Origin: Hansschlegelia beijingensis
Lineage (GTDB): Bacteria > Pseudomonadota > Alphaproteobacteria > Rhizobiales > Methylopilaceae
Length of the DNA: 64,000 nucleotides
Assembly: GCF_014196425.1 (NCBI RefSeq)
Contig: NZ_JACIDR010000005.1
Coordinates: 1-64,000 of the forward strand
Reading direction: 5' to 3'
How positions within the stretch are numbered: the first letter of the stretch is position 1; the number at the start of each line of letters is the position of its first letter. Under the pieces are notes generated by a model. The model was not told where the DNA came from, ran no database searches, and worked only from the letters and a program-made list of their open reading frames with translations. Below, piece by piece: positions 1 through 8,290 of the stretch. Made by a program: the position numbers and the translations under genes.

Positions 1-410
1 GCGGCGACTGCCAGCAAACGGCCCCGGCGCCCGCCCCCTTCACCACGGGGAGTGTGCGCGGGCGGCAGCTGCCGGGGGTCGTGCCGCCTGCTCCTGCGGC
101 CGCGCCGCGCGGCTCGGCCGCCGCCTCCAACGTCACCGCCATCGGCGGCCGGCCGGCCGCGACCGCGATCTCCGGCCAGACCGCGACCGCGCTCAAGCGC
201 GACCCGGCGCCCGAGGAGGCCCTCAGCCACCTCGCCTGGGAGGCCCCCTCCCCGGCCCCGGCCGCCAAGACCGCCGACGCCCGCCGCATGGAGGCCCGCC
301 TCAAGGGCTACGAGGGCGAAAGCTGCTCCGAATGCGGCAACTTCACCATGGTGCGCAACGGCACCTGTCTGAAGTGCGACACCTGCGGCTCGACGAGCGG
401 CTGCAGCTAA
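1..410 (+). CDS. nrdJ: Vitamin B12-dependent ribonucleotide reductase, C-terminal part (cut by window start)
   Basis: Only the last ~136 residues are present; the reading frame is open from base 3 and ends at TAA 408-410. The product reduces ribonucleotides to deoxyribonucleotides using adenosylcobalamin. Visible are a low-complexity Ala/Pro-rich linker and then the typical class II tail, which starts ARLKGYEGESCSECGNFT and continues with CxxC pairs (CLKCDTC) to a final SGCS. This Cys-rich zinc-finger-like tail is characteristic of the long alphaproteobacterial NrdJ and re-reduces the active-site disulfide. The gene fits the B12 uptake operon 20 kb downstream. Family call is firm; the catalytic domain lies outside the window. 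Confidence 0.9.
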   Translation, partial: GDCQQTAPAPAPFTTGSVRGRQLPGVVPPAPAAAPRGSAAASNVTAIGGRPAATAISGQTATALKRDPAPEEALSHLAWEAPSPAPAAKTADARRMEARLKGYEGESCSECGNFTMVRNGTCLKCDTCGSTSGCS

Positions 411-537
411 GAGACCGGTCGGTCAGCAATGTGGAGGCGACCAAAGTTTCCACGAAATGTGACCCAGGTTTCTACGTGAAGACAAAAAGTCGCCTGGAAG
501 CTGCTGGGGCGGCAAGTGGGACCCGTCGGGCGTTTTC

Positions 538-627
538 GCCCGGCGGCGGACTTCTTCCAACGATAGAAAGTCGCCACCGAGACGCCCAGCTTGCGGCAGA
601 TCTCCTCGCCCAACGTCCCGTTCTCAG
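538..627 (-). pseudogene. Remnant of IS3-type transposase OrfA (N-terminal HTH)
   Basis: On the minus strand the frame reads ENGTLGEEICRKLGVSVATF followed by YRWKKS, which is the helix-turn-helix of IS3/IS407-like OrfA proteins (usual pattern EVCRKLGISEATFYRWKK). The similarity ends after about 30 residues and continues into unrelated sequence, so this is a fragment. It lies directly against the stop codon of the DUF411 gene (634-636). No OrfB or terminal inverted repeats were found nearby. The rest of 411-633 shows no gene. Confidence 0.4.
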
Positions 628-633
628 GGATGG

Positions 634-1101
634 CTAAACGGGTGTCACACCGCGGAAAGCCATGAAGACACTGGCTCCGTCCTCGCCGAACGCCATCACG
701 TCATATCTCTCGGGAGCACGGCCCTCGACTTCCATACCCGGCGAGCCGATCGGCATGCCGGGCACCGCGAGGCCGTGGACCTTCGGACGCTGGGCCAGCA
801 GGCGGGCGATGGCCGCGGCTGGGACGTGCCCTTCGAGGACGTAGCCGTCGATCTCGGCGGTGTGGCAGGACCTCAAGGCGATCGGGACCCCAAACTTCGC
901 CTTGATCGCGTTGATGGCCGGAACAACTGCGACCTGCGCCTCGTAGCCGGCCGCCCGGACGTGCTCGAGCCACGCTTCGCAGCAGGCGCAGTTCGGATCC
1001 TTGTGGACCTTCATCACCTGAGCCGCCCTTGCAACGCCTGCAGCCACAAGCGGAGCGATCAAGGCGCCCACCACGAAACTTCTCCGGCCAATCTGCGTCA
1101 T
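634..1101 (-). CDS. DUF411 periplasmic metal-binding protein
   Basis: 155 residues. The N-terminus IGRRSFVVGALIAPLVAAG followed by VARA looks like a Tat signal peptide (twin Arg, then a hydrophobic core and an AxA-type cleavage site). The mature part starts VMKVHKDPNCACCEAWLEHV, the DUF411 CxCC motif, and carries SCHTAEIDGYVLEGHVPA and AVPGMPIGSPGME, all hallmarks of the family. DUF411 proteins usually accompany copper resistance genes; a copper-binding or copper-handling role is inferred from that. The start overlaps the stop of an upstream His-rich micro-ORF (ATGA), implying translational coupling. The C-terminus (FRGVTPV) abuts an IS remnant and may have been altered by it. Confidence 0.85.
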   Translation of the reverse strand: MTQIGRRSFVVGALIAPLVAAGVARAAQVMKVHKDPNCACCEAWLEHVRAAGYEAQVAVVPAINAIKAKFGVPIALRSCHTAEIDGYVLEGHVPAAAIARLLAQRPKVHGLAVPGMPIGSPGMEVEGRAPERYDVMAFGEDGASVFMAFRGVTPV

Positions 1102-1229
1102 CGGTTCTCTCCTGCGCCAGACCCTCGTGGCCAGACCGGCCCGAGCGAGTCGCCGCTCGGTCCGTGGGCATGCCCGGAGTGGTCCTCGCCACCATGATCG
1201 TGCCCGGCATGGTCATTGTGTGCGCTCAT
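1098..1229 (-). CDS. 43-residue histidine-rich peptide, coupled to DUF411 gene
   Basis: Short frame beginning MSAHNDHAGHDHGGEDHSGH and ending GENR. Eight of the first 23 residues are His, interleaved with Asp and Glu, so metal binding (Cu, Ni or Zn) is plausible. Its TGA overlaps the ATG of the DUF411 gene as ATGA, an arrangement that pervades real gene pairs in this window. A purine-rich GAGGACGGGG lies just upstream of the ATG. There is no signal peptide in the visible frame; it could be cytoplasmic, or the remnant of a longer His-rich protein whose 5' part is lost. Existence as an expressed gene is inference from composition and coupling. Confidence 0.5.
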   Translation of the reverse strand: MSAHNDHAGHDHGGEDHSGHAHGPSGDSLGPVWPRGSGAGENR

Positions 1230-1418
1230 CGTCGCCCCGTCCTCAACCGCGACCTTGGCGGGCGTCCCTCAGCATATGCTCGAAGAATTCGCGCCGCGCA
1301 GCGAAGTCGGGGGTCGACCTTGACGCAAACGGCCGTGAAGTCCGGGCGAGGAAAACCGAGGACAGAACGTTGCGCATCGGAGGGCTGATCGCGGGGGACA
1401 GCCGCCGCCAGCCGGCTC

Positions 1419-1435
1419 TTTAAGATCGCCGTAAG
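1419..1435 (+). promoter_or_regulatory. Degenerate PmrA/QseB-type box upstream of dsbD
   Basis: TTTAAG-ATCGC-CGTAAG: two hexamers separated by 5 bp, with one mismatch in each to the CTTAAG-N5-CTTAAG element at 5396-5412. It lies 44 bp before the dsbD start. Binding by the nearby OmpR-family regulator is inferred. Confidence 0.4.
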
Positions 1436-1479
1436 CTTCGACACCGACACGCGGCGCTCTTTGGTCGGAGAGCTCCGCT

Positions 1480-3300
1480 ATGTCTTTCGATCGGTTCGTC
1501 GTCGCGGCCGGCATGGCTCTAAGCATCATTACGTCGACCGCGGCTTATGGGGCGGTGGACGCGCCGCCGCCTGCAGAGGAGGCGATCTCGCTGACCGCGA
1601 GCCGAGCATCGGACGGGATGCTCAAACTGTCTTGGACCCTTGCGCCCGGCGTGTACCTCTACCGCGACAAGATCGCGGCGACGTCGGGCGGCCGGCCGGT
1701 CCCGGTCGACACGCCGTCGCCGAAATCAAAAGGCGATCCGGCCTTCGGCGTCGTCGAGATTTACGACGCGAGCTTCACCGGGCTGATCAAGGACCGCCTC
1801 GTCGATGCGTCCTTGCCGCTTGAGGTGACCTATCAGGGCTGCGCGGAGCGAGGGATCTGCTATCCGCCGGTCACACAGCAGATCAACGTCGCCGAAATCG
1901 AGCAGCCTGGCGCGCCGACTTTCTTGACGTCCCGCCCGGCGCCTACCGCCGCCGACGATCGGGCGGCGGCTGAGTCCAGCCCCTCGCCGCGGATCGCGAC
2001 TCCATCGTCTACGCTGGGCATCGGGTCCGATCTGCGAGGCGATCTCACGATCGTGCTGGCGACATTCTTCGGTCTCGGCCTGCTGCTGGCGCTGACGCCT
2101 TGCGTCTATCCGATGATCCCGATTCTCGTCGGCGTTCTTGCGCGTTCGGGCGAAGCGTTGTCGCCGCGGCGGGGGCTGGCGCTATCGCTCGCCTACGTGA
2201 TGGCCATGGCGAGCGCGTACGCCGCGCTGGGCGTCGCTGCGGCCTGGACGGGGCAGAACCTGCAGACCACCCTGCAGACGCCTGCCGCGCTGACCGTGGC
2301 GAGCCTCGTCTTCGTCGGGCTCGCGCTGTCGATGTTCGACGTGTTCCAGCTGCAGGCGCCGTCAGCGATCGCGTCGCGGATCGCGCCGTTCGGGTCCCGG
2401 GCGCGAGGCTCCGTGCTCGGCGCCGCGTCGCTTGGCTTCGTTTCGGCGCTGATCGTCGGCCCTTGCGTGACGCCGCCGCTTGCCGCGGCGCTCGTCTATG
2501 TCGCCCAGACCGGCGAAGTCGCGCGCGGATCGTCCGCGCTCTTCGCACTCGGGCTCGGCATGGGCGCTCCGCTCGTGGCCGTCGGCGTCTTCGGCGCGAA
2601 GATCCTGCCGAAGTCGGGCGGGTGGCTGACGGGGATCAAACACGGCTTTGGCGTCGTGTTCCTTGGGGTCGCCATCGCTCTTGTCGGACGCGTCGCGCCG
2701 CCGGCCCTTACGCTGACGCTCTGGGCGCTGCTTGCGATCGGGCTCGGCGTATTCCTCGGCGCCTTCGAGGCCGTCGGAGGAGACGCCGCCGCCGGGCGGC
2801 GCCTCTCAAAGACCGCCGGCGTCGCCGCGGTCGTCTATGGCGCGACGCTGGTCGTCGGAGCGGCCTCCGGCGCCGACGACGCGCTGCGCCCGCTGTCGCG
2901 TCTTGCTGTAGCGCGGGCGCAATCCGAAACCCACTCGACGGGCGTCACCGTCGACAATGCCGAAGGACTGGCGGCCGCCTTGAAGGAGGCGCGCGCGTCC
3001 GGGCGCCCGAGCCTCGTCCTGTTCACCGCAGACTGGTGCGCAGCGTGCGCCGAGAACGAAGCCGCGATGGAGGCGAGCGGCGCGGTCCAGGCGAGGCTGC
3101 AAGACTTCGCGGTGATCAGGGTCGACGTTACTGACAACGATCCCGACGCCAAGGCCGTCATGAAAGACCAGAGGGTTGTCGGCCCACCAACAGCACTGCT
3201 CTACGACCGTATGGGCGCTGAACTGCCCGGTCTTCGCTCGATCGGCGCGATCGATCTGGAGGTCTTCCAAGAAAACCTGCGGCGGGCATCCGGTGGTTGA
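1480..3300 (+). CDS. dsbD: Thiol:disulfide interchange protein DsbD
   Basis: 606 residues, normal DsbD length. It carries electrons from cytoplasmic thioredoxin across the inner membrane to periplasmic thiol proteins. Order: signal peptide (about 1-25); periplasmic nDsbD domain with the C121/C127 pair in QGCAERGICYPPV; about eight membrane helices with the two redox Cys in LTPCVYPMIPIL and VGPCVTPPLAA; C-terminal thioredoxin-like domain with C520/C523 in TADWCAACAE. All three Cys pairs are intact. Start chosen for the signal peptide and a GGAGAG ribosome site. It faces a two-component system on the other strand and a DsbA-like gene beyond, so the region is probably an envelope thiol and metal stress unit. 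Confidence 0.93.
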   Translation: MSFDRFVVAAGMALSIITSTAAYGAVDAPPPAEEAISLTASRASDGMLKLSWTLAPGVYLYRDKIAATSGGRPVPVDTPSPKSKGDPAFGVVEIYDASFTGLIKDRLVDASLPLEVTYQGCAERGICYPPVTQQINVAEIEQPGAPTFLTSRPAPTAADDRAAAESSPSPRIATPSSTLGIGSDLRGDLTIVLATFFGLGLLLALTPCVYPMIPILVGVLARSGEALSPRRGLALSLAYVMAMASAYAALGVAAAWTGQNLQTTLQTPAALTVASLVFVGLALSMFDVFQLQAPSAIASRIAPFGSRARGSVLGAASLGFVSALIVGPCVTPPLAAALVYVAQTGEVARGSSALFALGLGMGAPLVAVGVFGAKILPKSGGWLTGIKHGFGVVFLGVAIALVGRVAPPALTLTLWALLAIGLGVFLGAFEAVGGDAAAGRRLSKTAGVAAVVYGATLVVGAASGADDALRPLSRLAVARAQSETHSTGVTVDNAEGLAAALKEARASGRPSLVLFTADWCAACAENEAAMEASGAVQARLQDFAVIRVDVTDNDPDAKAVMKDQRVVGPPTALLYDRMGAELPGLRSIGAIDLEVFQENLRRASGG

Positions 3301-3309
3301 ACGCAATCT

Positions 3310-4686
3310 TCAGGCGGCCGCTTCAGGCCGTCGCGCCGCGACGGCTGACCGCCCTGCGTCGAAAGCAATGCGCGCGATGAGCCCGGCCCGATCCGTGCGG
3401 TTCTGGAAGACCAGCCGGGCGCCGCATTGGTCCGCCGCCGCCGCCGCGATTGCGAGGCCGAGCCCCGCGCCCTCGCCGGTTGCGACCTTGGCTGATCCGC
3501 GAAAGAAACGTTGCGTTAGGCGATCAAGCTCTTCCTCTGGCGCGCCCGGCCCTTCGTCGACAACGTCCAGCACTGTCCCGCCGGAGCCGACGCGGCAGGC
3601 GACGACGCCCTGCGGCGGCGTGTGCTCGAGGGCGTTTTCGAGCAGGTTGCGCAACATCAGCAGGAGGTGCTCACGGGGAGCGCATATGGTCGCGGCGCGA
3701 GCGTCGCTCGTGACCTCCACCCGCGCCGACCCAGCGGGCCTCGAAAGTTCGAGCGCGTCCTGGATCGCGGCGCTGAGGGTGATCGTCTCTGGCGCCGCCC
3801 GGATCGCCTCGGCGTCCAGCCGGGCCAGCGCGAGAAGCTGGCTAACCAGTCGGCCCGTCCGGTCGACGGCCGACAGGATCTGCTTCAGCGCCCTGTCGCG
3901 GATAGCAGGCTCCTTCGCGGCCACGGCGATCTGCGCCTGCGTCTTCAGACCTGCGAGCGGCGTGCGCAGTTCGTGCGCGGCGAAGGCCGTGACGTCACGC
4001 TCGTGACGGCGCGCCCGCTCGACCTTGTCGAACAGCCCGTTCAAAGCGACCGTCAGAGGCCTGATTTCGGAGGGCGCCGCTCCGGCGTCGACCGGACTCA
4101 TGTCCTCCGCGTCACGCCGAGCAAGTTCATGCGCGATACGGTTGAGCGGCTTCAGTCCCCGTCCTACGCTCGCCCAGATGATGAGGCCGAGCAGCGGCAG
4201 GATCAGCGCCGCGGGCCAGAGCAGCCCCTTGATGAGGTCCGCGACGAGCTTCTCGCGCAGGCCGAGCCGATCGCCGACCAGCACGCGGATCCCCTTGGCC
4301 TCGTCCTCAACCGCATAGACGCGCCACAACTCGCCGTTGACGACGCGCTCAGAGAACCCGGCGCCCCGGTCGCTGAGCTTCTGGTCCGGCGCGCCGCTCG
4401 ACCGCGCGACGAGCCGGTCGTCAAGCGACCAGATCTGACATGACAGCTGCCGCTCGTAACCGCCGGGAGCTGGGAGCGTCGCGGGCGCGCCTGCGTCCGG
4501 CTTCGCCGGCATGTCGCCGCTCGCCACAAGGGACGCGACCATGCGCGCCGCTTCCTGCAGGCGGGTGTCGAGCACATGCTCGACCTCCTGGCGCGCGCCC
4601 ACATAGATCCAGGCGGCGGCGATTAGCCAGAGCGCGCCGGTCGCCCCGATCAGCGTCGCGAACAGGCGGACGCGCAGCGAGCTCAC
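3310..4686 (-). CDS. Sensor histidine kinase, QseC/TctE-like
   Basis: 458 residues from a GTG that overlaps the regulator stop (GTGA). The N-terminal helix (about 8-30) and a second helix (about 156-175) flank a periplasmic sensor region of about 125 residues. Then HAMP, a HisKA box FAAHELRTPLAGLKTQ with phospho-acceptor H238, and an HATPase domain with N-box RNLLENALEHT, DEGPGAP and GEGAGLGLAIA. This is the arrangement of QseC/PmrB-type kinases with a short sensor domain. The gene is convergent with dsbD, only 9 bp apart, and is cotranscribed after its regulator. The signal is unknown; the neighbours suggest metal or envelope redox stress. Confidence 0.9.
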   Translation of the reverse strand: MSSLRVRLFATLIGATGALWLIAAAWIYVGARQEVEHVLDTRLQEAARMVASLVASGDMPAKPDAGAPATLPAPGGYERQLSCQIWSLDDRLVARSSGAPDQKLSDRGAGFSERVVNGELWRVYAVEDEAKGIRVLVGDRLGLREKLVADLIKGLLWPAALILPLLGLIIWASVGRGLKPLNRIAHELARRDAEDMSPVDAGAAPSEIRPLTVALNGLFDKVERARRHERDVTAFAAHELRTPLAGLKTQAQIAVAAKEPAIRDRALKQILSAVDRTGRLVSQLLALARLDAEAIRAAPETITLSAAIQDALELSRPAGSARVEVTSDARAATICAPREHLLLMLRNLLENALEHTPPQGVVACRVGSGGTVLDVVDEGPGAPEEELDRLTQRFFRGSAKVATGEGAGLGLAIAAAAADQCGARLVFQNRTDRAGLIARIAFDAGRSAVAARRPEAAA

Positions 4687-5345
4687 GCGGGGCCTCCCAT
4701 CCGATAGCCAAGGCCGCGCACGGTCTCGATCGCCTCCCGGCCGAGCTTCGCCCTGAGGTGGTGGACATGCACTTCGACGGCGTTGCTCTCGACCTCCTCC
4801 TGCCACCCATAGAGCCGGTCTTCGATCTCTGCGCGCGAGGCGATCGCGCCTCGCCGCTCCATGAGCGTCGACAGGACGGCGAACTCCCGGCGCGAGAGAG
4901 CGAGCGGCGCGCCGCCACGCGCCGCCGTCCTGGCCGCCGGATCGAGCGTCACGTCGCGCCAGGCGAGTATCGCGCTCGCCCGGCCGGCGCCACGTCGAGC
5001 GATCGCCCGGATCCGGGCCGCGAGTTCGTCGAGGTCGAACGGCTTGCCGAGATAATCGTCCGCGCCGGCGTCGAGACCATCGATCCGGTCAATGATGTCG
5101 TCGAGCGCTGTGAGCAGCAGGATCGGCGTCCGGTCGCCGCCGGCCCTCAGCCGCTTCAGCACGTCAAGACCGCAGCCGTCCGGCAGCATGCGGTCGAGCA
5201 CCACGGCGTCGAAGGCGCTGGTCGCGAGCGCGGCTTCGGCATCTCCGCATGAGGAGACGACGTCACACGTCGCTCCGGCCAAGCCGAGACCGACCCTGAG
5301 GCCGTCAAGCAGCACGGGGTCGTCCTCAACGACCAGCACCCTCAT
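4683..5345 (-). CDS. OmpR-family response regulator, QseB/PmrA-like
   Basis: 220 residues. Receiver domain with acidic pocket EDD (8-9), phospho-acceptor D51 in AVVLDRMLPDG, and the conserved Thr and Lys in LLTALDD and DYLGKPFD. The C-terminal winged helix contains LSRREFAVLSTLMER and ends VRGLGYRMGGPA. Divergent from the dsbA-like gene. The intergenic region holds a perfect CTTAAG-N5-CTTAAG element, the direct-repeat form bound by PmrA/QseB-class regulators, so autoregulation and control of dsbA are likely (inference). Confidence 0.92.
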   Translation of the reverse strand: MRVLVVEDDPVLLDGLRVGLGLAGATCDVVSSCGDAEAALATSAFDAVVLDRMLPDGCGLDVLKRLRAGGDRTPILLLTALDDIIDRIDGLDAGADDYLGKPFDLDELAARIRAIARRGAGRASAILAWRDVTLDPAARTAARGGAPLALSRREFAVLSTLMERRGAIASRAEIEDRLYGWQEEVESNAVEVHVHHLRAKLGREAIETVRGLGYRMGGPA

Positions 5346-5395
5346 CGTGATGGCTCCCGTTCGATCTGTCTTGTCCGTTTCGGTGCGGTTCGCCG

Positions 5396-5412
5396 CTTAA
5401 GCCTGGCTTAAG
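5396..5412 (+). promoter_or_regulatory. PmrA/QseB-type direct-repeat box CTTAAG-N5-CTTAAG
   Basis: Two identical CTTAAG hexamers with a 5-bp spacer (CCTGG), 51 bp before the response regulator start on one side and 53 bp before dsbA on the other. Spacing matches the PmrA box (YTTAAK-N5-YTTAAK). The flanks GCCG and GGCGGC also make it nearly an inverted repeat. Confidence 0.6.
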
Positions 5413-5464
5413 GCGGCTGAAGCCTCTGGCGCGGGTCTGAAGCAATCGCCGGAGCTCGATCTTC

Positions 5465-6103
5465 ATGTTCTGCACGTTCGTCACCAGACGCTTCGCTTTC
5501 GCGTTCGTCCTCGCGCTAACGGCGGCGCTGCCGTCGATCGCCTTCGCCGATGACGCCGATGTCACCCGTGAGATGATCGTCAACGACCCGGCGGCTCCGA
5601 TGGCCGGCAATCCGCAAGGGGACGTCACGATCGTGGCCTATTTCGACTACAACTGCCCCTTCTGCAAAAAGTCAGCGCCGGCGCTCGAGAAACTGGTGAA
5701 GTCGGACGGCAACGTCCGGGTGGTCTACAAGGACTGGCCGATCCTCACCGAAGCCTCGATCTATGGCGCGAAGCTTGCGCTGGCGGCGAAGTACCAAGGC
5801 AAGTACGACGAGGTCCACAAGGCGCTGATGTCGATCTCCGGGCGCAGAATCCCGGAGGCTCAGATGCTCGCCGCGGTGAAGGCGTCGGGCGTCGACATGG
5901 CTCGGCTCGAAGCTGACGCAAAGGCGTATGCGGCGGAAATCTCGGCGCTGCTCAAGCGCAACGACGCCCAGGCAAGGGGCCTTCGCCTGCAGGGCACGCC
6001 TGTCTATCTGATCGGACCGCTTCTGGTCGCCGCCGCGCCGGACTATGCGCAGTTCAAGGATGCCGTCGCCGAGGCGCGTAAGCGCGCCGACAAGCCGTCC
6101 TGA
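5465..6103 (+). CDS. DsbA-family periplasmic thiol oxidoreductase
   Basis: 212 residues: signal peptide to about residue 28 (LPSIAFADD), then a thioredoxin fold with the active site NCPFCKKS (C64, C67), an inserted helical domain, and the cis-Pro loop GTPVYLIG. It resembles the Com1/BdbD/ScsC branch of DsbA-like proteins, which either oxidise or protect thiols in the periplasm. Together with dsbD it could form an oxidation and reduction pair like ScsB/ScsC in copper tolerance; that pairing is inferred. It is divergent from the response regulator and probably controlled by the CTTAAG box. An L,D-transpeptidase follows 18 bp downstream. Confidence 0.88.
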   Translation: MFCTFVTRRFAFAFVLALTAALPSIAFADDADVTREMIVNDPAAPMAGNPQGDVTIVAYFDYNCPFCKKSAPALEKLVKSDGNVRVVYKDWPILTEASIYGAKLALAAKYQGKYDEVHKALMSISGRRIPEAQMLAAVKASGVDMARLEADAKAYAAEISALLKRNDAQARGLRLQGTPVYLIGPLLVAAAPDYAQFKDAVAEARKRADKPS

Positions 6104-6121
6104 CCGCGGAAGCCCATAGTC

Positions 6122-6787
6122 ATGTCGGTTCCCGCCTGCTCCCGTAGGGCGATGATCATCGCTCTGCCGCTGCTGCTCAGCGCGTGCGCCAGCCTGCGCT
6201 CGCCGGTCCAGCCCGTCGGCGCGCCGCCGACGCCGCCCATCGATCCGTTTCAAGCCGCGCGCTATGGCGCGATGCCCGACGAGCCCTTTGAAATTCAGCC
6301 GGTCGATCTCAGAAAGATGGACCCGAAACACCTCAAGCAGGAAGTCGATTTCCCCACCGACCAGCCGCCCGGAACCATCGTGGTCGACCCGCATTCCCGC
6401 TTTCTCTATCTCGTCCGGGAGAACGGCAAGGCGCTCCGTTACGGTGTCGGGGTCGGCAAGGCCGGGCTCGAGTTCCAAGGCTCGGCGTCGATCCAGATGA
6501 AGCGGGAATGGCCCCGCTGGACGCCGACGCCCGACATGATCAGGCGGGAGCCCGAACGCTACGGCCCCTGGAGGGCCGGCATGGATGGCGGCGCGCGGAA
6601 CCCGCTCGGCGCGCGCGCCCTTTATCTGTTCAAGGACGGCAAAGACACGCTCTATCGTATCCATGGCACCAACGAACCGCAGAGCATCGGCAAGGCGGTC
6701 TCGTCGGGCTGCATACGAATGCTGAACCAGGACGTCATCGATCTCTACGGCCGCGTGCCGCAAGGCTCGAAGGTCGTCGTGCTCTGA
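6122..6787 (+). CDS. L,D-transpeptidase (YkuD domain) lipoprotein
   Basis: 221 residues. Signal peptide with lipobox LLLSACAS (lipidated C22). The YkuD domain contains GTIVVDPHSRFLYLV and the catalytic segment HGTNEPQSIGKAVSSGCIRM, with H181 and nucleophile C197 intact. It forms 3-3 cross-links in peptidoglycan or attaches proteins to it. It sits 18 bp after the DsbA-like gene; since L,D-transpeptidases use a reactive Cys in the periplasm, cotranscription with thiol oxidoreductases makes functional sense (inference). Confidence 0.9.
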   Translation: MSVPACSRRAMIIALPLLLSACASLRSPVQPVGAPPTPPIDPFQAARYGAMPDEPFEIQPVDLRKMDPKHLKQEVDFPTDQPPGTIVVDPHSRFLYLVRENGKALRYGVGVGKAGLEFQGSASIQMKREWPRWTPTPDMIRREPERYGPWRAGMDGGARNPLGARALYLFKDGKDTLYRIHGTNEPQSIGKAVSSGCIRMLNQDVIDLYGRVPQGSKVVVL

Positions 6788-6850
6788 CGCCGCCTTCGCT
6801 GGTTCGTCGAAGCTTGCCTGGCAACGGAGCTTCGGAGGGCGGAGGGAGGC

Positions 6851-8206
6851 ATGAGACGCATCACGATCGCATTCTGGGCCACCCTTCTGCTCGCCGGAGC
6901 GCTGTGGCTCGCGGCCGATCCGGAGAGCCTGCGCCCGTCCGGCTTCTTCCCCCTCCGCGGCTCGATGGTTCAGCTCAGCGGCGTCCTGGCGATCATCTGC
7001 ATGAGCCTCGCCATGATCCTCGCCACCCGCCCGAAATGGCCGGAGGGCTGGATGGGCGGGCTCGACAAGATGTACCGGCTGCACAAGTGGCTCGGCATCG
7101 GCGCCCTGGTCCTGGCCGTCGTGCACTGGCTCTGGTCGGAAGCGCCGAAATGGGCCGTGCGCCTCGGCTGGCTCGAGCGGCCGCAGCGCGGACCCCGGCC
7201 GGTTCCGGATCATGCGATCGAGCAATTCCTCCGAACGTGGCGGGGGACGGCGGAAACGATCGGCGAATGGGCCTTCTACGCTGCCGTGTTGCTGATCGCG
7301 GCGGCGCTCATCCACCGCATCCCGTACCGTCTGTTCTACAAGACGCACCGCCTGCTGGCTGTGGTCTACGTGGCCCTGGTGCTGCACGCGCTCATTCTGG
7401 TCCGGCCGGCATATTGGTTATCGCCGCTCGGCGTCGTGCTCGCGGTTTCCCTGGCATGGGCCACATGGGCCGCCCTGGTAGTGCTCTTCCGGCGCGTCGG
7501 CGCCGGTCGGAAGGCGGCCGGGACAATCGAGCGGTTGCACTACGATCCGGCCCTTCGCGTGATCGAGGGCATCGTTGACGTTCCGCAGGGTTGGCCCGGC
7601 CACAAGCCGGGGCAATTCGCTTTCGTCACCTCGGATGAGGACGAGGGAGCGCATCCATACACGATAGCGTCCGCCTGGCGCCCGTCCGACCACCGGCTGA
7701 CCTTCATCGTGAAGGAGCTCGGCGACCATACGAGGCGCCTGCCGGACAGGTTGCGGATCGGGCAGCCGGTGACGGTTGAGGGACCCTACGGGTACTTCAC
7801 CTTCGATGACGACTGTGCGCGCCAGATCTGGGTCGGCGGCGGCATCGGGATCACGCCCTTCATCGCCCGCATGAAGCAGTTGGCGATGGACCGGCGCGAC
7901 TATCCGGACCGGCCGCACGGACAGGCGGTCGACCTGTTCCACGGCACGGCCGAATACAGCGAAGATGCGATCCGCAAACTGACCGCGGACGCGGCTGCCG
8001 CCGGAGTGCGCCTCCACGTCCTGCACGACCCCCGCGACGGAAGGCTTAGCGGCGACGCGATCCGGGCCGCCGTTCCCGGCTGGCAAGCGGCCAGCGTGTG
8101 GTTCTGCGGCCCCCCGGGCTTCGGGGCGGCGCTGCGAGACGACCTGGGGCGACATGGCCTGCGGGTCTCCGAGCGCTTCCATCAGGAACTGTTCGAGATG
8201 CGGTGA
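6851..8206 (+). CDS. Ferric reductase-like membrane flavocytochrome
   Basis: 451 residues. N-terminal half: about six membrane helices of the ferric-reductase-like type, with His residues in YRLHKWLGIGALVL, VVHWLW, YKTHRLLAVVY and VLHALIL that fit bis-haem ligation. C-terminal half: ferredoxin-reductase FAD domain (HPYTIASAW, then GPYGYF) and NAD(P)-binding domain (WVGGGIGITPFIARM, ending FCGPPGFGAAL and FHQELFEMR). It moves electrons from NAD(P)H across the membrane to ferric iron or another periplasmic acceptor. Starts 63 bp after the L,D-transpeptidase with GGAGGGAGG as ribosome site. The acceptor is unknown. Confidence 0.85.
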   Translation: MRRITIAFWATLLLAGALWLAADPESLRPSGFFPLRGSMVQLSGVLAIICMSLAMILATRPKWPEGWMGGLDKMYRLHKWLGIGALVLAVVHWLWSEAPKWAVRLGWLERPQRGPRPVPDHAIEQFLRTWRGTAETIGEWAFYAAVLLIAAALIHRIPYRLFYKTHRLLAVVYVALVLHALILVRPAYWLSPLGVVLAVSLAWATWAALVVLFRRVGAGRKAAGTIERLHYDPALRVIEGIVDVPQGWPGHKPGQFAFVTSDEDEGAHPYTIASAWRPSDHRLTFIVKELGDHTRRLPDRLRIGQPVTVEGPYGYFTFDDDCARQIWVGGGIGITPFIARMKQLAMDRRDYPDRPHGQAVDLFHGTAEYSEDAIRKLTADAAAAGVRLHVLHDPRDGRLSGDAIRAAVPGWQAASVWFCGPPGFGAALRDDLGRHGLRVSERFHQELFEMR

Positions 8207-8290
8207 GTGCGCAGTCCGCCCGGCCGAAGCGGGCGGAAGGACGTTCGTGTCCGAGGAGGCGCGCTTGAGCTCGCGCGAGCTCCGCGCCGC

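Noticed and set aside
1243-1377. Minus-strand 44-residue frame starting MRNVLSSVFLARTSRPF
   Set aside because: No ribosome site, no recognisable family, and it lies in the leader zone of the His-rich ORF; not enough to call a gene.
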